Assembly: GCF_934309415.1 (NCBI RefSeq) | Contig: NZ_CAKRDI010000007.1 | Location: 50,977-114,976 of the forward strand | Reading direction: 5' to 3' | From: an uncultured Mediterraneibacter sp. | GTDB taxonomy: Bacteria; Bacillota; Clostridia; Lachnospirales; Lachnospiraceae | Length of the DNA: 64,000 bases | Part shown: positions 45,101-54,607 of the stretch, piece by piece | How positions within the stretch are numbered: the first letter of the stretch is position 1 | Layout of the letters: the number at the start of each line of letters is the position of its first letter | Made by a program: the position numbers and the translations under genes | The notes under the pieces: generated by a model | What the model saw: the letters and a program-made list of their open reading frames with translations, nothing else | Database searches by the model: none | What the model was told of the DNA's origin: nothing

Positions 45101-47326
45101 TTACAGATTCATCGGATTAAAATCAAACTGGATCCGCATCTTTGCAAATCCCTGATTCACCTCGATATACTGCTCCATCCGGTCTTTCAGCATGACCAAA
45201 GTATGATACTGCGGTGCTTTCACATAAATCACTCTTCGGTATACATCTTTGATCCTGTCTACTCCCGGACTTGCCGGTCCGATGATCTCCAGTTGTGCTT
45301 TTCCACGGATCCGAAGTGCATATTCTTTCAGATATTTACACCCGGTTTCCAGAAGTGCCTCATCTTCACACGCCGCCAGAACCGCCATCAGATTCTCTGC
45401 CGGAGGATATCCCAGCAACTCTCTGTAGCGGATCTCCTGATTGTAAAACATCTCATAATCCTGCGCTGCCGCTGCCTGAATCGCATAATGTTCCGGATCA
45501 TAAGTCTGGATCACCACTTCTCCCGGTCTGTCTCCACGTCCCGCACGTCCTGCCGCCTGCGTCAGTAACTGAAAGGTACGTTCTCCCGAACGGTAATCAT
45601 CCGTATACAGTGACATATCTGCTGCCAACACTCCGACCAGCGTTACATTCGGGAAATCATGTCCTTTTACGATCATCTGTGTTCCTACAAGAACATCCGC
45701 TTCTTCATTTGCAAATGCAGAAAGGATCTGCTCATGTGCATCCTTCTTTTTAGTTGTATCCATGTCCATTCTCAGGACTCTTGCCTCCGGGAACCGCATT
45801 TTCACCATGTCTTCGATCTGTTGGGTTCCTGCCCGGAACTCTCCAATATAGCGTGAACCACACTCCGGGCACTGCACTACTTTCGGCTGTTCATATCCAC
45901 AATAGTGGCAGACCATTTTACCTCCCCGGTGAACGGAAAGTGATACACTGCAATGCGGACACTGGATTACATGACCACACTCTCGGCAGGAAATAAATCC
46001 GGAATATCCCCGCCGGTTCAAAAACAACATAATCTGTTCTTTTCTGCTCAGCCTGTCTTCGATCAGTTCCTGAAGTTTCTCACTCAGGATCGACCGGTTT
46101 CCGTTTTTCAGTTCCTGTCGCATATCCACTGTATGAACCTGTGCCATATGCTGCATTCTGGAACGATTCTTCATCTCATACAAAACATATTCTCCGCGTC
46201 TTGCACGGTACATCGCTTCCAATGACGGAGTGGCACTTCCCAGAACCACACTCGCATCCTCCATCTCAGCCCGGTGAATCGCCGTTTCTCTCGCATGATA
46301 TCTTGGAATCTGTTCACTTTTATAAGTAGGTTCATGCTCCTCGTCAATAACGATCAGTCCCAGCTTCGGAAATGGCGTAAAAAGTGCCGATCTTGGTCCG
46401 ATCATTACATCCACCTCTCCACGTTTGGCACGCATCATCTGATCATATCGTTCCCCGGCAGACAGTCTGGAATTCATAATCGATACTCTGTCACCGAAAT
46501 TCCGGTAAAACCGCATCACCGTCTGATACGTCAGAGCAATCTCCGGGATCAGCACAATCGCTTGCCGTCCCTGCTGTACAACAGTCCGGATCATTTCCAT
46601 ATATACTTCTGTCTTTCCACTTCCGGTCACCCCGTGAATCAGGTACGTGGCTCTTCTTCCATACAGATAATCTGCACAAAATGCATCCATGATTTTCTGC
46701 TGTTCTTCTGTATAAATAATCTCTTTTTTCCCCTGCTCCGTCCGTTTCACCGGATTTCTGTACACCTGTTCCGACTCGATTGCCAGAACGCCCTGTTCTT
46801 CCAGTGCACGGATCACCGGCAGTGTCACATTCAGTTTTCTTGTCACCAGTTCATAATCCAGCAGCGGATCATCCAGCAGTGCTGCCAACAGTCTGGCTCT
46901 TGCTTTCTGATTCTTTCCCAGATAAAACGCCAGCTTTGCTTCGCCTTCCTCCTGTGTAAAGAGAAGACGAAGACTGCGTTTTATCTTTGCGTTTTCTTTC
47001 TGCTTGATGGGGAGAACTGTTTTCAGAGCCTGAATCATCGTACCACCGTACTGCTCCTTCATCCAGGCTGCCAGAGCAATTAACTTTGCCTCGATTGCTA
47101 CTCCGGTTCTGGAAATCTCAGCAATTTCCTTCACTTTTGACAGATCGTAATCACAGGTCTCTGAAAATCCTGTCACATACCCTTTGATCTGACGGTTTCC
47201 TTTTCCAAAAGGCACCAGCACTTCCATTCCCGGCTGCAATTCCTGTTCCATCCATTCCGGGATCCGGTACTGAAAGATCTTATCCAGTTTTTCATGTTGA
47301 ATATCTACAATAATATCTGCAAACAC
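45101..47326 (-). CDS. priA: Primosomal protein N' (replication restart helicase PriA)
   Basis: Superfamily 2 helicase that reloads the replisome at stalled forks. The 741-aa protein has the N-terminal DNA-binding domain, Walker A GVTGSGKTEVY, DEEH box IVIDEEHE, and the paired zinc-binding Cys motifs (CRECGHVIQCPHC, CHYCG, CPECGS). I choose a GTG at 47326, where homologues begin (V/M)FADIIVDI, with AGGTGG just before it. An ATG at 47380 is in frame, but its codons MIFKTHSK come from a family B repeat end. Confidence 0.94.
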   Translation of the reverse strand: MFADIIVDIQHEKLDKIFQYRIPEWMEQELQPGMEVLVPFGKGNRQIKGYVTGFSETCDYDLSKVKEIAEISRTGVAIEAKLIALAAWMKEQYGGTMIQALKTVLPIKQKENAKIKRSLRLLFTQEEGEAKLAFYLGKNQKARARLLAALLDDPLLDYELVTRKLNVTLPVIRALEEQGVLAIESEQVYRNPVKRTEQGKKEIIYTEEQQKIMDAFCADYLYGRRATYLIHGVTGSGKTEVYMEMIRTVVQQGRQAIVLIPEIALTYQTVMRFYRNFGDRVSIMNSRLSAGERYDQMMRAKRGEVDVMIGPRSALFTPFPKLGLIVIDEEHEPTYKSEQIPRYHARETAIHRAEMEDASVVLGSATPSLEAMYRARRGEYVLYEMKNRSRMQHMAQVHTVDMRQELKNGNRSILSEKLQELIEDRLSRKEQIMLFLNRRGYSGFISCRECGHVIQCPHCSVSLSVHRGGKMVCHYCGYEQPKVVQCPECGSRYIGEFRAGTQQIEDMVKMRFPEARVLRMDMDTTKKKDAHEQILSAFANEEADVLVGTQMIVKGHDFPNVTLVGVLAADMSLYTDDYRSGERTFQLLTQAAGRAGRGDRPGEVVIQTYDPEHYAIQAAAAQDYEMFYNQEIRYRELLGYPPAENLMAVLAACEDEALLETGCKYLKEYALRIRGKAQLEIIGPASPGVDRIKDVYRRVIYVKAPQYHTLVMLKDRMEQYIEVNQGFAKMRIQFDFNPMNL

Positions 47327-47358
47327 TTCTCCACCTGCTGTTTTTCTTTTCGTCTGTT

Positions 47359-47424
47359 TAGAGTGTGTCTTAAAAATCATTCCTGCAATCTACATGCCCC
47401 ACTTTGCGGAAGATTTTATCTTCG
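47359..47424 (+). repeat. Family B repeat arm upstream of priA
   Basis: TAGAGTGTGTCTTAAAAATC, ATTCCTGCAATCTACATGCC, CCACTTTGCGGAAGATTTTATCTTC: one arm of the 28-kb element, between murE and priA. The inner end reaches into the open frame upstream of priA. Confidence 0.8.
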
Positions 47425-47461
47425 AAAGTTACATAAATGCATCTTCTGCAAAAGTATTTTT

Positions 47462-48931
47462 TTATTTTTCAGCTTTCAGTTCTTCCAATACTTCCTGAAT
47501 CAGTACACGTTCATCCATTGGATGTTTTACGCCGCGGATTTCCTGATAATCTTCATGGCCTTTTCCTGCCAGAACAATGACATCTCCCGGCTCACCATGT
47601 TCGATTGCGTATTTGATCGCCTCTTTACGGTCACAGATTTCTACATATTTTCCATCTGTCTTTCCAATTCCTGTCTTAATGTCATTGATAATATCCTGCG
47701 GTTCTTCAAATCTCGGATTATCTGATGTAATAATCGTCAGATCTGCCAGTTTTCCTGATACTTCACCCATTTCAAAACGTCTGTCTTTGGAACGGTTTCC
47801 TCCGCATCCAAACAGGCATACAAGGCGCTTCGGATTGTATTCTTTCAAAGTAGTCAGAAGGCTTTCCAGACTCATGGCATTGTGCGCATAATCGATCATC
47901 AGTGTAAAGTCATCTGATACTTTTACCATCTCAATACGGCCTTTCACTTTTGCTCTCTTCAGAGCATCCTTAATCTTCTCAACCGGTACCTGGAAATGAC
48001 GGCACACAGAGATTGCTGTCAGTGAGTTATATACACTGAATTTACCCGGGATGTCGATTTCCACATCAAAATCCATCACACCGGCTACATGATATGCCAC
48101 TCCAAGATATCCTGGTTTTGAAACAAGTTCTACATTTTCAGCACGAAGGTCTGCCTTCTCTGAAAATCCGAATGTCTCTACTTTACAGGTTGCTCCCTCG
48201 AATACATCGTGGAAATATTTATCATCCACATTGGCGATTCCCAGTTTGCACTGTTTGAAGAGAAGACCTTTGCATCTCTTATAATCGTCAAAATCTTTAT
48301 GTTCATTTGGTCCGATATGGTCTTTTCCAAGATTTGTGAAAATACCGATCTCGAACGGGATTCCTGCTGTTCTGTGCAGCATCAGTCCCTGAGAAGATAC
48401 TTCCATAACCACACAGTCACATCCTGCTTCTGCCATCTCTGCGAAATATTTATGAATAGTATAAGATTCCGGTGTTGTATTAGATGCCGGGATCTTCTTA
48501 TCTCCGATGATCGCTTCAATCGTTCCGATCAGTCCTACTTTATGACCTGTCTCTTCAAGAATGGACTTAATCATATAAGTCGTTGTTGTTTTTCCTTTTG
48601 TTCCTGTGATTCCGATAATCTTCATCTTGTCTGCCGGATAGCCAAAGTAAGCTGCTGACATAAGAGCCAGCGCATATCTTGTATCTTCTACGCGGATCAC
48701 GGTTACATCTTCCGGCACTTCCACATCTTTCTCCACAACTACTGCTGCCGCACCTTTCGCTGCCACATCAGCTGCATACTGATGTCCATCGGATACTGCA
48801 CCGCTGATACATACAAAAACTGAACCTTTCTCTACTTTTCTTGAATCATTGATCAATGTTGTGATCTCTGTTGTATCGCTTCCCTGTACCACTGTATATT
48901 CCAGTCGTTCCAATAATTTATCTAATCTCAT
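47462..48931 (-). CDS. murE: UDP-MurNAc-tripeptide ligase MurE (probably meso-diaminopimelate adding)
   Basis: Adds the third amino acid to the peptidoglycan precursor in the cytoplasm. The 489-aa protein has the three Mur-ligase domains, ATP loop GTKGKTTTTYMIK, and the domain-3 motif DNPRFEEP. DNPR, rather than DxxR with other residues, is the known mark of meso-diaminopimelate specificity. AAAGGA precedes the ATG. It lies upstream of priA with a family B arm between them and has its own promoter at 49089-49117. Confidence 0.95.
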   Translation of the reverse strand: MRLDKLLERLEYTVVQGSDTTEITTLINDSRKVEKGSVFVCISGAVSDGHQYAADVAAKGAAAVVVEKDVEVPEDVTVIRVEDTRYALALMSAAYFGYPADKMKIIGITGTKGKTTTTYMIKSILEETGHKVGLIGTIEAIIGDKKIPASNTTPESYTIHKYFAEMAEAGCDCVVMEVSSQGLMLHRTAGIPFEIGIFTNLGKDHIGPNEHKDFDDYKRCKGLLFKQCKLGIANVDDKYFHDVFEGATCKVETFGFSEKADLRAENVELVSKPGYLGVAYHVAGVMDFDVEIDIPGKFSVYNSLTAISVCRHFQVPVEKIKDALKRAKVKGRIEMVKVSDDFTLMIDYAHNAMSLESLLTTLKEYNPKRLVCLFGCGGNRSKDRRFEMGEVSGKLADLTIITSDNPRFEEPQDIINDIKTGIGKTDGKYVEICDRKEAIKYAIEHGEPGDVIVLAGKGHEDYQEIRGVKHPMDERVLIQEVLEELKAEK

Positions 48932-49088
48932 GGCTGCACATCCTTTCTGAAAAATCTACTCCATCTGGATGGGAATTCTATTTTTATCATATATTCAAAA
49001 CATCTAAAAAATCTTTTAGGAAATAATCAAGTCTTCCATAAAACCTGCTTTCTAGAAATAGAACGAAACTCCACCCATTATCTTATAT

Positions 49089-49117
49089 AGAATAACACAA
49101 TCTCGGCATACTTGCAA
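49089..49117 (-). promoter_or_regulatory. Candidate murE promoter
   Basis: On the minus strand TTGCAA (49112-49117), a 17-bp spacer, and TATTCT (49089-49094), about 150 bases upstream of murE. Confidence 0.5.
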
Positions 49118-49130
49118 AAATATCGAAAGA

Positions 49131-50150
49131 TTATGTGATTTTCCGTCCAATCTTTGTTCTTCTCAAAATCCAGACACATAAAAATGACACCAGTACAATT
49201 GTAACAGTCAGACATGGGACTGCGATCCATGCAGATACGTCTGCCGGTTTCATGTATTTTTTGTAGTTATCCAGAAACAGTATATGAATCAGGTAAATTC
49301 CAAATGAACATCCACAAAACAGATTTATAATTTTCTTACCTGTCTCGCCCGGAGAAAATTCGCTTTTCTTTAACCGGATGACAAACAGGAAAAACATGGC
49401 AGATGCAAGTGCGATCAGCGGATTACCATACTCCAAAAAACTTTCATAATGTTTCCCTGTCTGAAATGTCTTCCAGATTGTCAATGCAATATTGATTCCC
49501 ATACAGCCTGCAAAGACTGCAGCCACAACTCTCTGACTTTTCACAATATGTTTTCTGTATTTATATAAATAGTACCCAACAAACACATAATAAGAGTAAA
49601 TTCTGTCACCGATCAACGGCAGATCATAATACGCCGATTCATTCTGCATCGACAAATTATAATTAAAAATTACCGCAAGCGTAATCACGACAAGAAATGC
49701 CTGCTCCATTCTCAGATCCATATATCTGCACATAATCTGAAAGAAAGGCAGTACCATATAGATTGGAATCATCGCATACAAATACCATAGATGAGGTTCT
49801 GCAGGCTCTACCAAAATATGTTTTATATTATAAGGTGTTTTCATATAACAATTATTCCAGACTGCATAGATCACACTCCACACACCCAGTACAATCAAGA
49901 AACGAAGTAATCTTTTCCCATGCTTTTCCAGCGGCTCCTGTCTTCCAAGTAACAGTGCGCCTGATATCATAAAGAAACACGGCACACTGATTCTTGCCAG
50001 CATATCCAAGATCAATGCAAATACATATTCGCTCCTGCTGACTGTTCCATAGGCACGACAGTAATAATTCGTCACATGAATCAGAATGACCAGAATAAAT
50101 GAAATCATTCGGATCAATTCCAGATTATAATTCTTTTCTTTCAGTTTCAT
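49131..50150 (-). CDS. Membrane acyltransferase, type 3 family
   Basis: A 339-aa polytopic protein with about ten hydrophobic helices. The N-terminal LELIRMISFILVILIHVTNYY has the Arg and His positions of the acyltransferase-3/OafA-WecH family, whose members O-acetylate surface sugars or peptidoglycan. The SVPCFFMISGALLLGR segment that follows is also typical. Its ATG overlaps the stop of dinB (ATGA), so the two are co-transcribed, an odd functional pairing. Substrate unknown. Confidence 0.85.
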   Translation of the reverse strand: MKLKEKNYNLELIRMISFILVILIHVTNYYCRAYGTVSRSEYVFALILDMLARISVPCFFMISGALLLGRQEPLEKHGKRLLRFLIVLGVWSVIYAVWNNCYMKTPYNIKHILVEPAEPHLWYLYAMIPIYMVLPFFQIMCRYMDLRMEQAFLVVITLAVIFNYNLSMQNESAYYDLPLIGDRIYSYYVFVGYYLYKYRKHIVKSQRVVAAVFAGCMGINIALTIWKTFQTGKHYESFLEYGNPLIALASAMFFLFVIRLKKSEFSPGETGKKIINLFCGCSFGIYLIHILFLDNYKKYMKPADVSAWIAVPCLTVTIVLVSFLCVWILRRTKIGRKIT

Positions 50151-51376
50151 TGTCCCTCAAACTTCCTTTTCTTTTTCTCCGGTTTATATAAAGTTCCTTT
50201 CACTACTGCACCGGTTCCAAATCTACCATTTAACTCATCCAGAGCTTTTTTCAGCTTCTTATGTTTCTCGTCCGGTTCCTTTGGCATCTCAATGTCAAAG
50301 ATGGAAAGTTGCTCCGGTTCCGATTCTTCCACTAATTTAGAAGTTCTGATTCCAAGCAGACGCACCGGCTCTCCGCTCCAGATCTCTTTAAATAAAAGAC
50401 TGGCTGCTTCTAATAATTCTCCTGGTTCACTGGTTGGTTTTAAAAGCTGCATCTGATGAGATACGTTGCGGAAATCAAAATACCGAATTTCGGTACTTAC
50501 CATGCCTGCCTTTTTACCGGCTTTCTTTAATCTGCCTCCCACACTCTCCGCAAGTCTTTGCAGAACAGCTCTCGCTTCCTCGTATGTTGTCACATCTTCC
50601 GACAGAGTGGTTGAGTTTCCAACTCCCTTTGTCTCTTCCGGTTCTGATTTTACCACATCACTGCCGATTCCATTGGCAAACTCCCACAATGTCTTCCCAT
50701 GACTTTTCAGATGAAGCATGATCATTTTTACATCAGACTGAGCCAGATCACCGATCGTATTAATCTCCAGTTTTCGGAAAACTTCTACACTGGACTTTCC
50801 TGCCATAAACAGTTCTCCGATTGGCAGAGGCCACATCTTCGTTTGAATTTCATTCGGAAACAAAGTATGGATTCGATCCGGTTTTTCAAAATCAGATGCC
50901 ATCTTTGCCAGCAATTTGTTACTTGAAATCCCAATATTCACAGTAAAACCAAATCGCTTTTTCACACCTTCTTTAATTTCCATCGCACCATCTACAGGTG
51001 TGGGGTAACGCGCCGCAATCGTTGTAAAATCCATATAACATTCATCTATACTGACCTGTTCAATCTCTGTTGTAAATGTCCGCAGATATTCCATCAGGAG
51101 TCTGCTTTTCTCATGATACATCTTATGATCCGGCGGTGCTGTCACAAGATTCGGACACTTGCGAAAGGCATTCACAACAGGTTCCCCTGTGCGGATGCCG
51201 TATCGTTTTGCAGAAGTCGATTTCGCCAGCACAATTCCATGACGGGATTTCTGATCCCCGCCTATAATCGCCGGAATCGTCCTCAAATCAATCTTTGCCC
51301 CATTTTTCAATTGTTCCACCGCAGTCCAGCTTAAGAATGCAGAATTCACATCGATATGAAAGATGATACGATTCAT
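50147..51376 (-). CDS. dinB: Y-family DNA polymerase (Pol IV type)
   Basis: Low-fidelity translesion polymerase. The 409-aa protein has the N-terminal HIDVNSAFLSW (catalytic Asp), the SIDECYMDFT motif with the second acidic pair, helix-hairpin-helix region LEINTIGDLAQSD and a little-finger domain. No clear beta-clamp box could be assigned; LSIFDIE near residue 355 (QLSIFD) is a good candidate (QLSLF type). It is the first gene of a two-gene unit with the acyltransferase, downstream of clpB's terminator. Confidence 0.9.
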   Translation of the reverse strand: MNRIIFHIDVNSAFLSWTAVEQLKNGAKIDLRTIPAIIGGDQKSRHGIVLAKSTSAKRYGIRTGEPVVNAFRKCPNLVTAPPDHKMYHEKSRLLMEYLRTFTTEIEQVSIDECYMDFTTIAARYPTPVDGAMEIKEGVKKRFGFTVNIGISSNKLLAKMASDFEKPDRIHTLFPNEIQTKMWPLPIGELFMAGKSSVEVFRKLEINTIGDLAQSDVKMIMLHLKSHGKTLWEFANGIGSDVVKSEPEETKGVGNSTTLSEDVTTYEEARAVLQRLAESVGGRLKKAGKKAGMVSTEIRYFDFRNVSHQMQLLKPTSEPGELLEAASLLFKEIWSGEPVRLLGIRTSKLVEESEPEQLSIFDIEMPKEPDEKHKKLKKALDELNGRFGTGAVVKGTLYKPEKKKRKFEGQ

Positions 51377-51403
51377 AAATCTTCCTTCTTTCTGTTATCC
51401 CCC

Positions 51404-51420
51404 CAGAGTGTGTCTGGATT
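51404..51420 (+). repeat. Family B end fragment
   Basis: CAGAGTGTGTCTGGA matches the first 14 bases of family B ends. It is isolated in the dinB leader. Confidence 0.55.
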
Positions 51421-51445
51421 CTCCTATTATATCACTAAACAACAT

Positions 51446-51496
51446 AAAAAGGCGCAATCAAATCCACTGTTTTCTCAGCAAATTCAATTGCGCCTC
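51446..51496 (-). terminator. Terminator of clpB
   Basis: Stem GGCGCAATTGAA / TTGATTGCGCC-type with a long loop, followed on the minus strand by TTTTTATG. It lies between clpB and dinB. Confidence 0.85.
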
Positions 51497-51530
51497 CATT
51501 GTTAGAACTTATCGTCCCAACAACATTTCA

Positions 51531-51562
51531 TTACTATTTACAGCTATACTGTGAATAATAAC
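51531..51562 (+). repeat. Family A third-hairpin remnant
   Basis: TTACTATTTACAGCTATACTGTGAATAATAAC is a decayed third hairpin of family A, in the gap between clpB and its terminator. The stem is preserved although both arms have changed. Confidence 0.6.
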
Positions 51563-51621
51563 AATATATCTTACTCAATCTATCTTCAACGGTTTTAACT
51601 CACAAGTTTCACTTTATTATC

Positions 51622-54225
51622 TTATTCTGTCTCCACCGGTACCGTTTTTACCTGTGCATCCAGTTTTCCATCTTTTACATCGATCAGAATTGTATCGCCT
51701 CTGCCAACGTTTCCTCCAAGGATCAGTTTCGCTGCCAACGTTTCCACATTCTTCTGCAGATACCTCTTCAATGGTCTTGCACCATACATCGGATCGTATC
51801 CACCGTCTACTACAAAATCTTTCGCTGCCTCTGTCAGCTCAATGCCAAGTTCTCTCTCTTCCAGACGTCTGTTCACGTCTTTTACAAGAAGATCAATGAT
51901 AGAACGTACATTTTTCTTCGTCAATGGCTTGAACATAATGATCTCATCCAGTCGGTTCAGGAACTCTGGTCTGAAATGTGCTTTCAGATCATTCATTACC
52001 ATCTCCTGGCTCTGTTCTTCGATTGAACCATCCTCCTTGATTCCTTCCAGCAGATAGTTGGCACCAATGTTAGAAGTCATGATCAGGATTGTGTTTTTAA
52101 AGTCAACCGTACGTCCCTGAGAATCTGTGATACGTCCATCATCCAGCACCTGCAACAGTACGTTAAATACATCCGGATGTGCTTTCTCAATCTCATCAAA
52201 CAATACAACGGAGTATGGTTTTCTTCTGACAGCCTCTGTCAGCTGACCACCTTCATCGTATCCCACATATCCCGGAGGAGCTCCGATCAGTCGGGACACG
52301 GAATATTTCTCCATGTACTCACTCATGTCGATACGCACCATGTTGTTCTCATCATCAAACAGGCTCTGCGCCAGTGCTTTGGCAAGCTCTGTCTTACCTA
52401 CTCCGGTAGGTCCAAGGAACAGGAAGGAACCGATCGGTTTGCTCGGGTCTTTGATTCCTGCTTTAGAACGGATGATTGCTTCTGTTACAAGCTCCACACC
52501 TTCGTCCTGTCCAATGACACGTTTGTGCAGTTCATCTGCAAGATGCAGGGTTTTATTTCTTTCGCTTTCATTCAGTTTTGCGACCGGAATTCCAGTCCAT
52601 CTGGAAACAATTCTTGCAATCTCATCATCCGTCACAGACTCATGAACCAGAGAAAGATCTTTTGCTTTCACGCGTTCTTCCTCTTCTTCCAGCTGTTTCT
52701 GCAACTGTGGAAGTTTTCCATACTGAAGCTCTGCGGCTTTATTCAGATCATATTCTCTCTGTGCTTTCTGGATCTCTTTGTTGACCTGCTCGATCTCCTC
52801 ACGAATCTTCTGCACATGTTCTACGGATTTCTTCTCATTCTCCCACTGAACTTTCTTTCCTGCATACTGCTCTTTCAGTTCAGCAAGTTCTTCCTGAAGA
52901 TGTTCCAGTCTTTCCTTACTCAGTCTGTCTTCTTCTTTCTTCAGAGCAGATTCCTCAATCTCCAGCTGCATTACACGGCGGCGGAGCTCATCCAGCTCTG
53001 TCGGCATAGAATCCAGCTCTGTCTTGATCAGGGCACATGCCTCATCTACAAGGTCAATCGCTTTGTCCGGCAGGAATCTGTCAGAAATATAACGGTTGGA
53101 AAGGGTAACTGCTGCTACCAGTGCGCTGTCTGTAATCTTTACACCATGGAACACTTCATAACGCTCTTTCAGTCCTCTCAGGATAGAAATTGCATCTTCC
53201 ACTGTCGGCTCATCTACCATAACTGGCTGGAAACGACGTTCCAAAGCCGCATCTTTCTCGATATACTGACGATATTCATCCAGTGTTGTTGCACCGATAC
53301 AGTGAAGCTCACCTCTTGCCAGCATTGGTTTTAACATATTTCCGGCATCCATGGCACCGTCTGTCTTTCCGGCACCTACGATTGTATGAAGCTCATCAAT
53401 GAAAAGGATGATCTTTCCATCGCTGTTCTTTACTTCTTCCAGTACTGCTTTCAGACGTTCCTCAAATTCACCACGATATTTGGCACCTGCTACCAGTGCT
53501 CCCATATCCAGTGAGAAGATGGTCTTGTCTTTCAGGCCTTCCGGTACATCTCCGCTGACAATTCTCTGAGCAAGTCCTTCTACAACTGCTGTCTTACCTA
53601 CACCAGGCTCACCGATCAGAACCGGGTTATTCTTTGTCTTACGGGACAGGATACGAACTACATTTCGAATCTCTTCGTCACGTCCGATGACCGGGTCCAG
53701 TTTCTGGTCTCTTGCTTTCTCTACAAGATCCTGACCGTATTTATTTAATGTATCATAAGTTGCTTCCGGATTGTCACTTGTTACACGCTGATTTCCTCTG
53801 ACTGTTGACAATGCATGCAGAAATCCTTCTCTGCTGATTCCATATTCTCTGAAAATGGCTTTCAGTTCACGGCTGGCATATTTCAGCATTGCCAGAAACA
53901 GATGCTCTACGGATACATATTCATCACCCATCTGCTTTGCTTCATCTTCTGCATGGATCAGAACATTATTCAGATTCTGTCCTACATATGCCTGTCCGCC
54001 CTGTACCTTTGGCCGTTTTCCAATAGCCTGCTCTATACTGTTAACGAAGAGCTGGCCCTGAATGTTCATTTTCTCAAGTAATTTTAAAATCAGGCTGTCA
54101 TCCTGTGTCAGTAACGCATAAAGCAGATGCTCCTGCGCCAATTCCTGATTGCCGTTATCTGCTGCAATCTTTTCACAGTTCTGAACTGCCTGCAATGAAT
54201 TCTGTGTAAATTTATTGATATTCAT
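51622..54225 (-). CDS. clpB: ATP-dependent disaggregase ClpB
   Basis: Hexameric AAA+ chaperone that rescues aggregated proteins with DnaK. The 867-aa protein has the double N-terminal Clp repeat, first AAA domain ([15 protein letters not shown]), the long coiled-coil middle domain (about 400-525, rich in Glu/Lys/Gln) and second AAA domain ([15 protein letters not shown]). Start at 54225, with AAGGAGGG nine bases upstream; the frame is open 48 codons further without a site. The promoter at 54275-54303 is overlapped by a CIRCE operator, so HrcA control is expected. Confidence 0.97.
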   Translation of the reverse strand: MNINKFTQNSLQAVQNCEKIAADNGNQELAQEHLLYALLTQDDSLILKLLEKMNIQGQLFVNSIEQAIGKRPKVQGGQAYVGQNLNNVLIHAEDEAKQMGDEYVSVEHLFLAMLKYASRELKAIFREYGISREGFLHALSTVRGNQRVTSDNPEATYDTLNKYGQDLVEKARDQKLDPVIGRDEEIRNVVRILSRKTKNNPVLIGEPGVGKTAVVEGLAQRIVSGDVPEGLKDKTIFSLDMGALVAGAKYRGEFEERLKAVLEEVKNSDGKIILFIDELHTIVGAGKTDGAMDAGNMLKPMLARGELHCIGATTLDEYRQYIEKDAALERRFQPVMVDEPTVEDAISILRGLKERYEVFHGVKITDSALVAAVTLSNRYISDRFLPDKAIDLVDEACALIKTELDSMPTELDELRRRVMQLEIEESALKKEEDRLSKERLEHLQEELAELKEQYAGKKVQWENEKKSVEHVQKIREEIEQVNKEIQKAQREYDLNKAAELQYGKLPQLQKQLEEEEERVKAKDLSLVHESVTDDEIARIVSRWTGIPVAKLNESERNKTLHLADELHKRVIGQDEGVELVTEAIIRSKAGIKDPSKPIGSFLFLGPTGVGKTELAKALAQSLFDDENNMVRIDMSEYMEKYSVSRLIGAPPGYVGYDEGGQLTEAVRRKPYSVVLFDEIEKAHPDVFNVLLQVLDDGRITDSQGRTVDFKNTILIMTSNIGANYLLEGIKEDGSIEEQSQEMVMNDLKAHFRPEFLNRLDEIIMFKPLTKKNVRSIIDLLVKDVNRRLEERELGIELTEAAKDFVVDGGYDPMYGARPLKRYLQKNVETLAAKLILGGNVGRGDTILIDVKDGKLDAQVKTVPVETE

Positions 54226-54274
54226 GGTCTTTCCCTCCTTGTGAACCACAAACTCTTTTTCGTGTTCTAGTAGA

Positions 54275-54303
54275 AATATAGCAAGTATTATTAGCACTGT
54301 CAA
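54275..54303 (-). promoter_or_regulatory. clpB promoter
   Basis: On the minus strand TTGACA (54298-54303), a 17-bp spacer, and TATATT (54275-54280). The -35 box lies inside the CIRCE element, so HrcA binding would block polymerase. Confidence 0.85.
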
Positions 54304-54317
54304 GAGGTGAGTGCTAA
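54291..54317. promoter_or_regulatory. CIRCE element (HrcA operator)
   Basis: TTAGCACTG, nine bases, GAGTGCTAA: one mismatch to the CIRCE consensus inverted repeat. It lies 66 bases before the clpB start and overlaps the -35 box. Confidence 0.92.
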
Positions 54318-54339
54318 TTTTATAAGAATTTTTCAACTC

Positions 54340-54560
54340 CGCTGAAGAAAGAATGGAACACCGGATCACAGAACTCCAGAAAAGCCAGAAGATTCTTCAT
54401 GATAAGATCATGCACCTGAAATCGAATCAGACAGTAGCCCTTCATACTCCCATTATCCGTCATATTTCCAAAAGAAATTGTTATATTAAGACAACTCGCC
54501 CCATTGCAACTCATGATGTGGTACTTGATAATATGTTCCACTGCCCTAACAAAAAAACGC
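54340..54560 (+). pseudogene. Possible remnant of a MerR-type regulator
   Basis: An open stretch of about 74 codons reads [26 protein letters not shown], a Lys/Glu-rich helix like the C-terminal coiled coil of MerR proteins, then less typical sequence. There is no upstream DNA-binding domain or ribosome binding site, so at most a 3' fragment remains. The rest of the 54318-54607 gap shows nothing else. Confidence 0.25.
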
Positions 54561-54607
54561 AGGCCACATTTCTATGACTTACGTCTTTTACAAATTTTAC
54601 AGGAGAC

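Noticed and set aside
52177..53334. 385-aa plus-strand open frame
   Set aside because: Antisense to clpB, no initiation signal and shadow-like composition.
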